DNA of 64,000 nucleotides from Mangrovicella endophytica (GCF_002893625.1 NZ_PKMZ01000002.1:62001-126000), one strand, 5' to 3'. Counted from the first letter of the stretch, positions 51,859 to 61,143 are shown. Numbers and translations are program-made. The notes: generated by a model from the letters alone, not told the origin.

Positions 51859-52169
51859 GCCTCGAGACCTTCGCTGCCGGCTTCCTCGACATCGCGCTGG
51901 ATGTCTCGTTCGCGATCTTGGGCTTCGCCTTCCTGGCGACGCTCCTGCGGATCTACAGGGGGCCGACGCTGCCGGACCGCGTGATCGGTCTTGACATGCT
52001 GACGGCGATCGCGATCGGCTTCATCGCCGTGATCGGCATCGACACCGGCTACACATTGTATGTCGACATCGCCATCGCGCTCGGCCTCGTCGGCTTCCTG
52101 GCAACCGTTGCCTTCGCGCGCTTCATCCTTGCCAGGGGTGGCGGGGACGACGAGGAGAAGGCGTCCTGA
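51855..52169 (+). CDS. mrpF: Na+/H+ antiporter subunit F (MrpF)
   Basis: The 104-residue subunit has three hydrophobic helices and the MrpF/PhaF motif [18 protein letters not shown] near residue 32. The [18 protein letters not shown] helix follows, then a short acidic tail. The start overlaps mrpE by four bases, and the stop overlaps the mrpG start by one. Studies of Mrp complexes place this subunit in the sodium path. Confidence 0.95.
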   Translation: MSLETFAAGFLDIALDVSFAILGFAFLATLLRIYRGPTLPDRVIGLDMLTAIAIGFIAVIGIDTGYTLYVDIAIALGLVGFLATVAFARFILARGGGDDEEKAS

Positions 52170-52627
52170 TGGCCGGTGCGATCATCCTCATCCTGGCCGC
52201 GCTTCTGTCGCTCACTGGATCGATCTTCGTGGCCATCGCCGCCATCGGACTGCTGCGCTTGCCGGATCTCTATACGCGCATGCACGCCGCTTCGAAGGCG
52301 GGGACGGTCGGCTCGGGCATGATGCTCATCGCGCTCGCACTCGTGTCGGCGGGATCAGCCGAGGCGCTTCGCGCCATCGCGGCGGTTCTCTTCTTCATCC
52401 TGACCGCGCCCATTTCGGCTCACCTGCTGGCCAAGGCAGCACATGCCGCGGGTTATCGCCTGTGGCCGGGCTCCGTCCTCAACGAGATGCCCGCGCTCGA
52501 CGTTGCGCCCATGCCGCCGGATGCAGGCGACGGTATGGTGGGGAGTCCGGACGCGCAGGAGAGCGATGGCGGGGCCGCCGCGCCGCACGGAGCGCCGCCG
52601 CAGATCGCGCCTCGCGGGGCTGCATGA
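52169..52627 (+). CDS. mrpG: Na+/H+ antiporter subunit G (MrpG)
   Basis: The 152-residue subunit has three hydrophobic helices in the first 90 residues, with the MrpG stretch GLLRLPDLYTRMHAASKAGTVG near residue 28. A long polar Pro/Ala/Gly-rich C-terminal tail (about 110-152) exceeds the usual 110-130-residue protein. It ends the antiporter cluster, but its stop overlaps by four bases the start of a DUF423 gene, so the operon continues. Confidence 0.94.
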   Translation: MAGAIILILAALLSLTGSIFVAIAAIGLLRLPDLYTRMHAASKAGTVGSGMMLIALALVSAGSAEALRAIAAVLFFILTAPISAHLLAKAAHAAGYRLWPGSVLNEMPALDVAPMPPDAGDGMVGSPDAQESDGGAAAPHGAPPQIAPRGAA

Positions 52628-52998
52628 GCGAGCGTTTCTCCACTTTGTTCTCCATCGTTGCGGGCCTCTTCGGCGCCGTCGGCATCGCCTTGTCGGCCAT
52701 GGCCGCGCATGTGGGCGATGACCGTTATCTCGCGATCGCCGCGGCGATGCTGCTTTTCCACGCGGCCGCGCTGCTTGGCCTGTCACAGTCCACGCCGGCC
52801 CGGCTGCGGCTGGCTCCGCTGTCGGCGCTGCTGATCACGATCGGTACGCTGCTCTTCGCCGGTGATCTCTCCGCCCGCAGCTTCCTCGGTGACCGGCTGT
52901 TCCCAATGGCCGCGCCGAGCGGCGGCATCGCGCTGATCGCCGGCTGGCTCAGCATCGCCGCCGGGGCCGCGGTCGCCGCAGTCCGGCGTCGAGGCTGA
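52624..52998 (+). CDS. DUF423 domain-containing membrane protein (YgdD family)
   Basis: The 124-residue protein has four hydrophobic helices and the YgdD/DUF423 pattern: GAVGIALSAMAAH near residue 17, LLFHAAALLGLS near 43 and GDRLFPMAAPSGGIALIAGWL near 90. The ATG at 52624 overlaps the mrpG stop by four bases, tying its translation to the antiporter operon. The family has no known biochemical function. The overlap suggests a role in, or at least co-expression with, ion homeostasis. Confidence 0.9.
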   Translation: MSERFSTLFSIVAGLFGAVGIALSAMAAHVGDDRYLAIAAAMLLFHAAALLGLSQSTPARLRLAPLSALLITIGTLLFAGDLSARSFLGDRLFPMAAPSGGIALIAGWLSIAAGAAVAAVRRRG

Positions 52999-53039
52999 CG
53001 GATGCCGCGGATGGGAATTTAGACAGGGGGAGAGCAGAG

Positions 53040-53825
53040 ATGAACGGCTTCGACAACAAGCTCTTCGACGGCAGGACGGTGGTCGTGACCGGCGCCGGAC
53101 GCGGCATCGGCGCAGCGGTCGCCCGCGCCTTTCTCCAAGCCGGCGCGCATGTCGTCGCCCATGCCGGGCGCAGCGAGGAGCATGTGGAGCGCGATCTGAC
53201 GCGCGGCCTCGACGCGGCTGCGCTCGAACGCCTCAGCGTCGTCACGGGCGATCTTGCCGCGCCGGGCGCGGGGCTTGCTCTCGCCGGGCGCATCACCGGC
53301 TTGGCGCCGCGCATCGACGTGCTCGTCAACAATGCCGGGACGATGGTCGGCCGCGTTCTCCTCGGCGAGACGACGCCGGAGCACTACGACCGGGTGCTCG
53401 ATCTCAACATCCGCTCGACAGTGGAGGTCACGCAGGGCCTGCTTCCGGCGTTGAAGACTGCTGAAAGTGGCGCTGCGATCGTCAACACGGTGTCGATCTC
53501 CGCGCGTACCGGCGGCAGCCCGGGCTCGTCGCTCTATTCGGCCTCGAAGGCCTTCGTCTCCACCTGGACCCGTTCGCTCGCCCGCGAACTCGCGCCGGAT
53601 CGTATCCGGGTGAACGCCGTGTCGCCCGGTACGATCATGACAGACTTCCACCGCCGCTACTCCTCGCCGGAGAAGCTTGCCGCCACCGCCACCGGCATTC
53701 CGCTGCAGCGGCTCGGCACGGCGGAGGACTGTGCGCCGGCCTATCTCTTCCTCGCCTCCGAGCACCTGTCCGGCTATGTCACCGGCCAGGTGCTGGAGAT
53801 CAATGGCGGTCAGTTCATGGGTTGA
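53040..53825 (+). CDS. SDR family NAD(P)-dependent oxidoreductase
   Basis: The 261-residue classical short-chain dehydrogenase has the coenzyme motif VTGAGRGIGAA (17-27), the NNAG motif at 97-100, and catalytic Ser154 region with Tyr166 and Lys170 (LYSASKAF). The C-terminal substrate region contains SPGTIMTDFH. GGGGAG precedes the ATG. It follows the Mrp operon by 41 bases but probably has its own signal. Its 3-prime end overlaps the end of the convergent adaptor gene by 16 bases. Substrate unknown; 3-oxoacyl-ACP reductase-like or sugar/alcohol dehydrogenase are the options. Confidence 0.92.
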   Translation: MNGFDNKLFDGRTVVVTGAGRGIGAAVARAFLQAGAHVVAHAGRSEEHVERDLTRGLDAAALERLSVVTGDLAAPGAGLALAGRITGLAPRIDVLVNNAGTMVGRVLLGETTPEHYDRVLDLNIRSTVEVTQGLLPALKTAESGAAIVNTVSISARTGGSPGSSLYSASKAFVSTWTRSLARELAPDRIRVNAVSPGTIMTDFHRRYSSPEKLAATATGIPLQRLGTAEDCAPAYLFLASEHLSGYVTGQVLEINGGQFMG

Positions 53826-54934
53826 GCCGCGGCGCCAACGGTCCTGCCGGCGTCGGCGTCCGGCTCGCTCGCGTCGGCCTCGCGTTCCGCAGGCGCCGGC
53901 TGCGCCGTGTCCACGGCGACCACCACCGACATGCCGGGCGCGAGGCGCTCCGCCAGCGTCTGGCCTTCGTCGATGGCGATCCGCACCGGCAGGCGCTGCG
54001 CCACTTTGGTGAAGTTGCCGGTGGCGTTGTCCGCCCGCAGAACCGCAAACTCCGAGCCCGTCGCCGGCGAGAAGCGCTCGATATGGCCCCTCATCGTCTC
54101 GCCCCGGAAGGCGTCGACGGTAAAGGTGACGACCTGGCCGACGCGCATGCCGGCGAGCTGGGTTTCCTTGAAGTTGGCCGTCACCCAGATCCGATCCGGC
54201 ACCAGCGTGGTGATCTGCGAGCCCGCCGTCAGATATTGGCCGAGGCGCGCGCCGACTTCGCCGAGCACGCCGTCCTTCGGCGCCACGATGCGGGTGTTGC
54301 CGAGGTCGATCGTGGCTAGCTCCACCGCCGCCTCAGCCCCTTCGACGGCGGCTTCGAGAGAGCGTCGCCCGACGATGATCGACTGCAGGTCCTGGCGGGA
54401 GACTTCCACCGCCGCCTGCGCCTGCTGCAGGACCGCCGTTGCCTGATCGAGAGCACTGCGGGTTGCATCCGCCTCGCTCTTGTTCACGATGCCCTTCTGG
54501 ACGAGCGGAACTATGCGGTCCCAGTTGGCTTGCGCCGTCGCCAGAGCCGACCGCGCGCTCGTGACCTGCGCCTCGCCGGAGGCGATCTTGGCTTCGGCCG
54601 AACGGCGTTGCTGGGCGGAATTGGCCAGCGCCGCCTTCTGCACATCCAGCGTCGCCCTGGCCTGGCTCAGCTTCTGCCGGTAAATGCGATCGTCGATCCT
54701 GAGCAGCGTCTGCCCAGTCTTGACGCTCTGATAATCCTGCACGGCGACCTCGGCGACGTAGCCCGCCAGTTGCGGGCTAATCACAGTCACCTGGCCGCGG
54801 ACATAGGCGTCGTTGGTGGTTTCCACCGTGCTGGCGAAGGGTGGCAGGCGCCAGGCATACAGAACCAGCGTCACGCCGGTGATGCCGATGAGGAGCGCGA
54901 CATAGGTCGCGAACGAGCCGAAGATCTTGCGCAT
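53810..54934 (-). CDS. HlyD/EmrA-type periplasmic adaptor of an MFS efflux pump
   Basis: The 374-residue membrane fusion protein has one N-terminal helix (about 8-28), followed by TNDAYVRGQVTVISPQLAGYV, the biotinyl-lipoyl-like half motif. A long coiled-coil hairpin (about 85-190, Ala/Gln/Glu-rich) follows, then VVAPKDGVLGEVGARLGQYL and the beta-barrel GTNFKETQL-like VTANFKETQLAGMRVG. It bridges the partner MFS pump to an outer-membrane channel. ATG 54934 has GGTGA upstream; GTG 54943 is an alternative. It lies 18 bases after the pump gene. Confidence 0.93.
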   Translation of the reverse strand: MRKIFGSFATYVALLIGITGVTLVLYAWRLPPFASTVETTNDAYVRGQVTVISPQLAGYVAEVAVQDYQSVKTGQTLLRIDDRIYRQKLSQARATLDVQKAALANSAQQRRSAEAKIASGEAQVTSARSALATAQANWDRIVPLVQKGIVNKSEADATRSALDQATAVLQQAQAAVEVSRQDLQSIIVGRRSLEAAVEGAEAAVELATIDLGNTRIVAPKDGVLGEVGARLGQYLTAGSQITTLVPDRIWVTANFKETQLAGMRVGQVVTFTVDAFRGETMRGHIERFSPATGSEFAVLRADNATGNFTKVAQRLPVRIAIDEGQTLAERLAPGMSVVVAVDTAQPAPAEREADASEPDADAGRTVGAAAQPMN

Positions 54935-54952
54935 GAGCGTCACCGTTGCAGT

Positions 54953-56725
54953 TCACGCGGCCGCCGGCGGCGCAGTGTGCGGCGCCTGGAGAGCCTTGAT
55001 CCATTTGAATGTCTGATGAGCCAGAAGCCAGAAGAGCCCGAAGGCGGCCGTGGCTGACACCAGCAGGAAGGCGTCGTTGTAGGCGAGGACGTTGGCCTCG
55101 CGCGTGGCCTGCTGCGCGATCAGGCTGACGCCCTCGGCCCGCTGCAGCACCGGATCGGCGAGCGTCTTGGCATAGGCAGCGCCATACTGGGCGGCGCGCT
55201 GGGCCACGGTCGGGTCGGTGAGGACGACGCCCTCGACCAGATAGTGGGAGTGATACTTCTCGCGGATCGTCACCACCGTGCGGAAGATCGCCGAGCCCAT
55301 GGCACCACCGATGCTCTGGGTGACGAGGAAGACGATCAGGAAGCTGAGGATGTAGTTGGTGCCTCGCTTCATCGCCGAGACGAAGCCGACGCTCATCGCC
55401 GGTGGCAGGAACAGGGTGCCGGCCGCCGCTATCATCGCCTGGCTCACATACATCTGCTCCGGCCGCGTCAGGCTGGTGGAGTGGCCGTCGAGAAAGGCCC
55501 CGACCGCCAGCAGCGCCAGCGCCAGAGCGTGGATCGCCGGCACCCGATCCGGCGTCAGCACGGCGGCGCAGAAGGCGCCGGCGACGAAGGTCGCGCCGAG
55601 GATCACCGTATAAAGCGTCACCAGCTGGTCGTTCAGGAGACCGAGCGTGGTGAAGAGGCCGTAGGCGCCGCTGGTCTGTTCGGCGAGAATCAGTCGGAAC
55701 AGGAGGAGCACACCGGCGAAGTGCAGGATTTCCGGCGAGGCGATCCAGCGGAAGTCAACGAGCGGGTTGTCCCGGTTGAGCTCGATCAGCACCGCCGCCG
55801 TGAGGCTGCTGCCGCCGACGGCGAGCAGCACGCCGAGCCAGCGCGCCTCGAACCACCAATAGTACGGGCCGACGGTGAGCGCGACGACGATCGAGCCAAG
55901 GCCGATCGCGATCAGGAGATAGCTGAGAACGTCGAGCGGCTCGATGACCTTGGCGCGGGCGGGCGCCGTCAGTGGCAGAAGGTAGATCGCACAGTAGCTC
56001 ATCATCGCCAGCGCCACCTCCAGAAGGAACATGGCGTTCCAGCCGCCGAGATCGACGAGCGTGGGCGAGATCAGCCGGGCGATCGGCATGGCGGCCGCGG
56101 TCAGCGTCAGGCTCGCCGTCATGCCGATGCTGAGCTTCCTGGCCGGCGGGAAGGACTCCAGCATGTAGAGAAAGCCGAGCGAGGACATGGGCGAAGCGGC
56201 GCAGCCCGCAAAGAAGCGCACAACGATCGCCGAGCGCAGGTCGCTGACGAACAGATGGGCAAGCGTGACCAGCACGAAAACCACGATGGCGCCTTCGGCA
56301 AAGCGCCGCAGACCGAACTCCGCGCGGACCTTGGTGAGGAGCAGGGTCAGGCTGACATTGGGTGCCAGATAGGCGGCGATCAGCCAGGCGGACTCATTGG
56401 TGGTGGCGCCGAGCGAGCCCTGGATCTGCGTCAGGTTCACCGACATCAGGTTGAGGCCGAGCCCCTGCGTCAGCGAGATGAGGATTGCGGCGGCGATATA
56501 GCAGGCGGCGAGCAGGGGATGGCGCGGGACGTATTCCGCCGGCGCCGGCATCGGCTGCGTCTGACGACGGCTGCGTCCGATCACGGCGCTGAGCGTCGGT
56601 GCAGGAGCCCGCGCTGCCTCTGCATCCGGCGCTGCTGCCGTCTGGGCAGCTTTCGGTTCGAGCGGCACATCGGCGACGGCGGTCGCATCCGCGGCTGGGT
56701 GCGGCATGATGGTCGGCTTGATCAT
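54953..56725 (-). CDS. MFS multidrug efflux transporter, EmrB/QacA (DHA2) type
   Basis: The 590-residue inner-membrane drug:proton antiporter is predicted to have about 14 transmembrane helices. A polar, Ala/Pro-rich cytoplasmic N-terminus of some 75 residues is longer than usual. The EmrB-like segments are NLMSVNLTQIQGSLGATTNESAWLIAAYL near residue 93 and RFFAGCAASPMSSLGFLYML near 165. TGAGG precedes the ATG. It starts ten bases after the marR stop and is followed by the adaptor gene, the standard marR-emrB-emrA layout. Confidence 0.93.
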   Translation of the reverse strand: MIKPTIMPHPAADATAVADVPLEPKAAQTAAAPDAEAARAPAPTLSAVIGRSRRQTQPMPAPAEYVPRHPLLAACYIAAAILISLTQGLGLNLMSVNLTQIQGSLGATTNESAWLIAAYLAPNVSLTLLLTKVRAEFGLRRFAEGAIVVFVLVTLAHLFVSDLRSAIVVRFFAGCAASPMSSLGFLYMLESFPPARKLSIGMTASLTLTAAAMPIARLISPTLVDLGGWNAMFLLEVALAMMSYCAIYLLPLTAPARAKVIEPLDVLSYLLIAIGLGSIVVALTVGPYYWWFEARWLGVLLAVGGSSLTAAVLIELNRDNPLVDFRWIASPEILHFAGVLLLFRLILAEQTSGAYGLFTTLGLLNDQLVTLYTVILGATFVAGAFCAAVLTPDRVPAIHALALALLAVGAFLDGHSTSLTRPEQMYVSQAMIAAAGTLFLPPAMSVGFVSAMKRGTNYILSFLIVFLVTQSIGGAMGSAIFRTVVTIREKYHSHYLVEGVVLTDPTVAQRAAQYGAAYAKTLADPVLQRAEGVSLIAQQATREANVLAYNDAFLLVSATAAFGLFWLLAHQTFKWIKALQAPHTAPPAAA

Positions 56726-56734
56726 CGTCTGACC

Positions 56735-57172
56735 TCAGGACGCTGGGTCGAGACGCTTGGCGAGAGTGCGGAGCACCGCAGCGGCACCCCTCAGGTCCGC
56801 CGTCGCAATGTCACCGATGATCTCGTCCCGCAGCTCCGCCGCGATCGTCGCGACGATGTCCGCCTGCGCCTGCCCATGCTTGGTGAGGACAACATGCTTG
56901 GCCCGCCGATCGTTCTCGACCGGCAGCCGGCTAATCAGATGGAGCTTCTCCATGCCGTCGAGCAGACGCACGACGGTTGCATTCTCCAGCTCCAGCTCGG
57001 CTGCGAGCTCGCTCTGCGTCAGGCGACCGAGCCGTGACAGGCAGAACAAGGTCCGCGCCCTGGCATAGGTGAGGCCATGTGCCACCACGCGAGCGTTGAA
57101 GGCGGTTCGGATCCGACGGCCGACGCCGGTGAGCGTCTCCATGAACTCGGCTCTGGCTACGTCTGCATGCAT
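56735..57172 (-). CDS. MarR-family transcriptional repressor of the efflux operon
   Basis: The 145-residue winged-helix regulator carries the MarR DNA-binding core LTQSELAAELELENATVVRLLDGMEKLHLI (about 52-80) and the wing VENDRRAKHVVLT. It is the first gene of the marR-MFS-adaptor operon, so it most likely represses its own transcription and is released by a drug or phenolic ligand. A 12-bp palindrome lies six bases upstream of its ATG. The start has no strong ribosome binding site. Confidence 0.93.
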   Translation of the reverse strand: MHADVARAEFMETLTGVGRRIRTAFNARVVAHGLTYARARTLFCLSRLGRLTQSELAAELELENATVVRLLDGMEKLHLISRLPVENDRRAKHVVLTKHGQAQADIVATIAAELRDEIIGDIATADLRGAAAVLRTLAKRLDPAS

Positions 57173-57177
57173 GGAGA

Positions 57178-57189
57178 TAAGCCTGCTTA
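57178..57189. promoter_or_regulatory. Candidate MarR operator
   Basis: TAAGC-CT-GCTTA is an inverted repeat with perfect 5-bp arms, five bases upstream of the marR start codon. A second partial palindrome, TAGTATGCTA, lies at 57194-57203. The region is the only AT-rich patch here, so it likely overlaps the promoter, as expected for autorepression. Confidence 0.55.
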
Positions 57190-57310
57190 AATGTAGTATG
57201 CTAACTTTCCTGAGGCGATATAGCCGCTCTCTCGGCTCTCTTCAAGATCGTCAGTGGGACTTATGAACCCGTGCGGCGTGGCCCTGGCTGCGTCGGCAGG
57301 ATGCCCGGTT

Positions 57311-58105
57311 TCAGTCGCCGCCGTCGTCCGGGATCTTCAGGAGATGGCCGCAGGCCTTGCAGTGGACGGCGTCCGGCTCATGGCGCTGCAGGGCGCATTG
57401 CGGGCACGTGAAGCTGACCTTGTAGGGGCGGAAGATCGCCTGAGCCAGGCGCACGAAGAGCGAGATGCCGACGATCATCGTCACGATCGATGTCAGCTTT
57501 CCGGCGGTGCCGGGTAGGGTGATGTCGCCGAAACCCGTGGTCGTCACCGTCGCGACGGTGAAGTAGAGGGCGTCCACATAGCCCTCCATGCCGGATCCGG
57601 GCCGGGCGAAGGCGGTGTAGACGAAGCCGGTGATCAGGAAGAGGCAGGTGGCCAGATTGATCGCAGCCCGGCCGACATCCTCCCATTGCCGGAGACCCCG
57701 TTTGCGCAGTGAGCGCCAGAACAGGTCCTTCTGCGACAGCGTCCAGAGGCGCAGGATCCTGAGGAAGCCGAGATTGGCCAGCCATAGCGGTGCCAGCAGC
57801 GTCGCAAGGACGATGAGATCGACCCAGGTCGCCGGGCGCAGCAGCCAGCGCCGCAGGCTGTAGGCCGCTGCGCCGCGGGCGCACAGGTCAAGTGCCAGGA
57901 TCACCGCGACCGCATAGTCGAACCACAGGAAGTGCTGCTGCTCCTGCAGCACCGGGCTGACGATGAAGAAGCCGATGATGACGAGGTCGACGGAGGCGAT
58001 CGCCCACTGGAAGTGGATGTCCCGCGGATCCTCGCCGACATAGAGCGAGCGCAGCCGGTTACGCCAGGCGGCGCGATGGGGGGCGGGAGACGAGCGACTG
58101 TCCAC
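57311..58105 (-). CDS. Six-helix potassium channel with a C-terminal zinc ribbon
   Basis: The 264-residue ion channel has the selectivity filter TTGFGD at residues 189-194 between helices at about 146-167 and 203-224. Four preceding hydrophobic segments form a voltage-sensor-like domain, but the S4-like segment (NLGFLRILRLW) has few basic residues. After the last helix comes a four-cysteine zinc ribbon, Cys234/Cys237 and Cys249/Cys252 (CPQC and CKAC). A GTG start at 58105 has AAGGA six bases upstream. It probably conducts K+ in the inner membrane. The zinc ribbon may sense metal or redox state, or tether another protein. Confidence 0.9.
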   Translation of the reverse strand: MDSRSSPAPHRAAWRNRLRSLYVGEDPRDIHFQWAIASVDLVIIGFFIVSPVLQEQQHFLWFDYAVAVILALDLCARGAAAYSLRRWLLRPATWVDLIVLATLLAPLWLANLGFLRILRLWTLSQKDLFWRSLRKRGLRQWEDVGRAAINLATCLFLITGFVYTAFARPGSGMEGYVDALYFTVATVTTTGFGDITLPGTAGKLTSIVTMIVGISLFVRLAQAIFRPYKVSFTCPQCALQRHEPDAVHCKACGHLLKIPDDGGD

Positions 58106-58509
58106 GGTGGTCCTTCACGAGGCATGCGATGGATGTCCCGCCCCGGGGCCAAGGGCCCGGGCGAGAGCGTGCGTGTTCTAGCTCAGTTTAGGGCGAGAGC
58201 ATCCGGCGACATCAGCGCAGGCTCGCTCAACAGGTGCAGGCGAGTGGGTCGAGGTGCCGAGTTCAGTCGCGATCAGCGGTGCCGGCAACATTCGCCACTG
58301 TGACCGAGCAACATCCGCAATCTTGGATAGCAGCCAAAATGGTCCGATTCCCGTCCAGGTACGGTTAAGCAGGTAAATGTCGGCTGAACGGTAAGACTAT
58401 CGTAATCGGCGTCTGCGATGACTCGCCGATTGATACGGCTCGGTTTTCCGGCGCTCTCCGCTGGCCGCACCGGCCGCCTCAGTGTCGCGAGGTCAGCCAG
58501 CGGGCATCG
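58106..58509. other. Divergent intergenic region, K+ channel / GGDEF-EAL
   Basis: These 404 bases hold no gene. The part from 58310 to 58450 is richer in A and T and probably contains the promoter of the rightward GGDEF-EAL gene. No matching -35/-10 pair was clear enough to mark. Confidence 0.4.
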
Positions 58510-60960
58510 ATGTCGATCAACCTAAAGCTCATCATTGCCGGGCTGGCTATCGGCCTCGTCACGATCGTGGTGGGCGTCCTGTCGCATCAGTCGCAGATGC
58601 GCTCACGCGAATATGCCGCCCAGGTCTACGATCAGGGGCTGCTACCGCTTGGCGAGCTGTTCGAGGCCGACAGCGCCCTGACGATTCTCAGCGACCGCTA
58701 CTCCCGCAAGCTCATTTCCGATCCCGACAAGGCTCCTTCAGCTGCCGAGGTGGAAGCGCTGACGCGCTCGCTCGGCGTCATTCTCGGTCATCTGCGCGTC
58801 GGTGCGGCCGGCGCGCTGTCGGACGGGACGCGACTTGCCACCCGGGCACTGATCGAGCGTCTCAGCCTCGTTCAGGCCGCCGACGGCAAGTTCAGCCTGC
58901 GCCTTCTGTCAAAAGAGCTGGCCGAATCGAACATCCAGCTGAACGACACGCTGCAGCGCTACCGCGCCGACGTCACCGCGCTGCGCGCCGAGATCAGCGC
59001 CGGCTTCGACAGCCTGCTGGTGGCAAGCTGGATCGAGCTGGCGCTCGCGGTGATCTTCTGCCTTCTGGTGGCGCTCATCCTCTCGCGCACCATCGTGCCG
59101 CCGATCCGCAATGCAGTGAGCATCGCGACCTCCATCGCCGGCGGCAATATCGAGAACGAAATCGTGCCGGCCGGTCGCGGCGAGACGGGCGAGCTGCTGG
59201 CCGCACTCGCCATGATGCAGAAGAGCATCCTGTCCAACAGCCGCCGCATCGAGAAGCTGATGACGGCGCAGGCGAGCCGGTTCGACAACCAGATCACGAC
59301 GCAGCACAACCGCTTCGAAGCCGCCCTGAACAACATGACGCAAGGGTTATGCATGTTCGACAGGGACATGAACCTTGTCGTCTTCAACGAGCCCTTCGCG
59401 CAGATGTTTCCCAATCTGGCGCTCGGCGCGCCGGCGACGGAAGTTCTGGCGGATTCCCGGCTTCACGATCTCCTCGCGCCGCATGAGACGGGCTTCTTCG
59501 TCCATGCCATGCGCGATGGCCGGATGATCGCCGTCTCGCGGCGCGGCATGACCGGCGGCGGTCTGGTCGTGACATTCGAGAACATCACCGAAAAGCATCG
59601 CACCGCCAAGCAGCTCGAGCACCTGGCAAGCCACGATTGGTTGACGGACCTCGCCAATCGTCACCAGTTCACCGAGAGCCTCGAGCGGATGCTGCGCGAT
59701 CAGCCGCAGATACCGATCGCCATCCACTGCCTTGACCTCAACGGCTTCAAGTCGATCAACGACACCTACGGACACCCTTGCGGCGATGCGCTGCTGAAGC
59801 TCGTCGGCGACACTCTCGTCGCCTGCGTGGGCCCGAACGATCTCGTCGCCCGGCTCGGCGGCGACGAGTTTGCCATCATCCAGACAGCGCCGGAGTCGCA
59901 GGACGTGGCCGAGGCGCTCGCCCGGCGTGTCGTCGATGCGATGAGCGAGCCCATGGAGGCCGCGGGACGGCGAGTCTCGATCGGCGTCTCGATCGGGGTC
60001 ATCTTCGTGCCGAAGCGGACGAAGGCGTCGGCGCCATCCGCCGACGTCGTCATCAAGAATTGCGACCTCGCCCTTTACCGGGCCAAGTCGGAGCGGCGTA
60101 GCGGCTATCAGTTCTTCGAGCCCGGCATGCGCGAGCATCTGGAGCTGCGCCGCCTCTTGGAGAGGGATCTGGAACAGGCGCTCGACCGCGAGGAGTTCGA
60201 ACTCTTCTATCAGCCGTTCGTCGATGTGGACCGCAAGGCGGTCTCCGGTTTTGAGGCGCTGCTGCGCTGGCGTCATGCCGAGCGCGGCATGGTCTCGCCG
60301 ATGCAGTTCATCCCGCTGGCGGAAGAGCTGGGCCTGATCGAGAGGATCGGCCTATGGGCTCTGCGCTCAGCCTGCGAGCAGGCTGCCGCCTGGCCGGGCG
60401 ACCTGAAGATCTCGGTCAACCTTTCGCCGGTGCAGTTCCGCAGCCCCACGCTCGTCGCCGATGTTGTCGCCATCCTGCGTGAAACCGGTCTGGAGGCCAA
60501 GCGCCTCCAGCTGGAGGTGACGGAATCGGTGTTCCTCGACGATACCGATGGCGTCTTGACCTCGCTGCGGGCGCTCCGTCAGCTCGGCGTTCTCATCTCA
60601 ATGGACGACTTCGGAACCGGCTATTCCTCGCTCGGCTATCTCAGCCGTTTCCCCTTCGACAAGATCAAGATCGACCAGTCCTTCGTCCGCGACCTGAAGA
60701 AGCCCGAGAACATCGCCATCGTGCGCGCCGTGATGGGTCTCAGCCGCGCCATGAAGATCGCCGTCATCGCCGAGGGCATCGAGACGCGCGAGCAGCTGGA
60801 GACGCTCTATCGCGAAGGCTGCCGCGAGATGCAGGGCTACCATTTCAGCAAGCCGCGGCCGGCAGCGGATTTGCCGAAGGTCCTGCGCGAGGTCGCGCAG
60901 TACTGGCGCGACAACAAGGCGCTGGAGGAGCCGCGTCAGGGTCGCGACAAGGCTGCCTGA
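58510..60960 (+). CDS. Membrane HAMP-PAS-GGDEF-EAL protein (c-di-GMP turnover)
   Basis: The 816-residue inner-membrane protein has a helix at about 7-24, a periplasmic helical sensor to about 170, a second helix at about 175-196 and a HAMP linker. A PAS domain (about 280-370) contains NMTQGLCMFDRDMNLVVFNEPF. The GGDEF domain (about 385-545) has an intact GGDEF but no RxxD inhibitory site (GPND there). The EAL domain (about 560-800) has EALLRW, NLSPVQF, VTESVF, MDDFGTGYSSLGY, KIDQSF and EGIE, complete for hydrolysis. Both activities are possible. Confidence 0.95.
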   Translation: MSINLKLIIAGLAIGLVTIVVGVLSHQSQMRSREYAAQVYDQGLLPLGELFEADSALTILSDRYSRKLISDPDKAPSAAEVEALTRSLGVILGHLRVGAAGALSDGTRLATRALIERLSLVQAADGKFSLRLLSKELAESNIQLNDTLQRYRADVTALRAEISAGFDSLLVASWIELALAVIFCLLVALILSRTIVPPIRNAVSIATSIAGGNIENEIVPAGRGETGELLAALAMMQKSILSNSRRIEKLMTAQASRFDNQITTQHNRFEAALNNMTQGLCMFDRDMNLVVFNEPFAQMFPNLALGAPATEVLADSRLHDLLAPHETGFFVHAMRDGRMIAVSRRGMTGGGLVVTFENITEKHRTAKQLEHLASHDWLTDLANRHQFTESLERMLRDQPQIPIAIHCLDLNGFKSINDTYGHPCGDALLKLVGDTLVACVGPNDLVARLGGDEFAIIQTAPESQDVAEALARRVVDAMSEPMEAAGRRVSIGVSIGVIFVPKRTKASAPSADVVIKNCDLALYRAKSERRSGYQFFEPGMREHLELRRLLERDLEQALDREEFELFYQPFVDVDRKAVSGFEALLRWRHAERGMVSPMQFIPLAEELGLIERIGLWALRSACEQAAAWPGDLKISVNLSPVQFRSPTLVADVVAILRETGLEAKRLQLEVTESVFLDDTDGVLTSLRALRQLGVLISMDDFGTGYSSLGYLSRFPFDKIKIDQSFVRDLKKPENIAIVRAVMGLSRAMKIAVIAEGIETREQLETLYREGCREMQGYHFSKPRPAADLPKVLREVAQYWRDNKALEEPRQGRDKAA

Positions 60961-61143
60961 GACGCGGGTGCAATCGCGGCCGCTCATCGACGCCACCGGA
61001 CGGAACCACTCGTCGCCTTTCCCCGCCAGAGCCGGCCTTTCGCGCCTTGACCGACTCCGGAGGCGCTTCTAGCCTCCGATCCCGACATCGCTTCAGCTTG
61101 CAAACGCCCTGGACCATATCGTTTCAGGGTTCGGGATCGCCGC

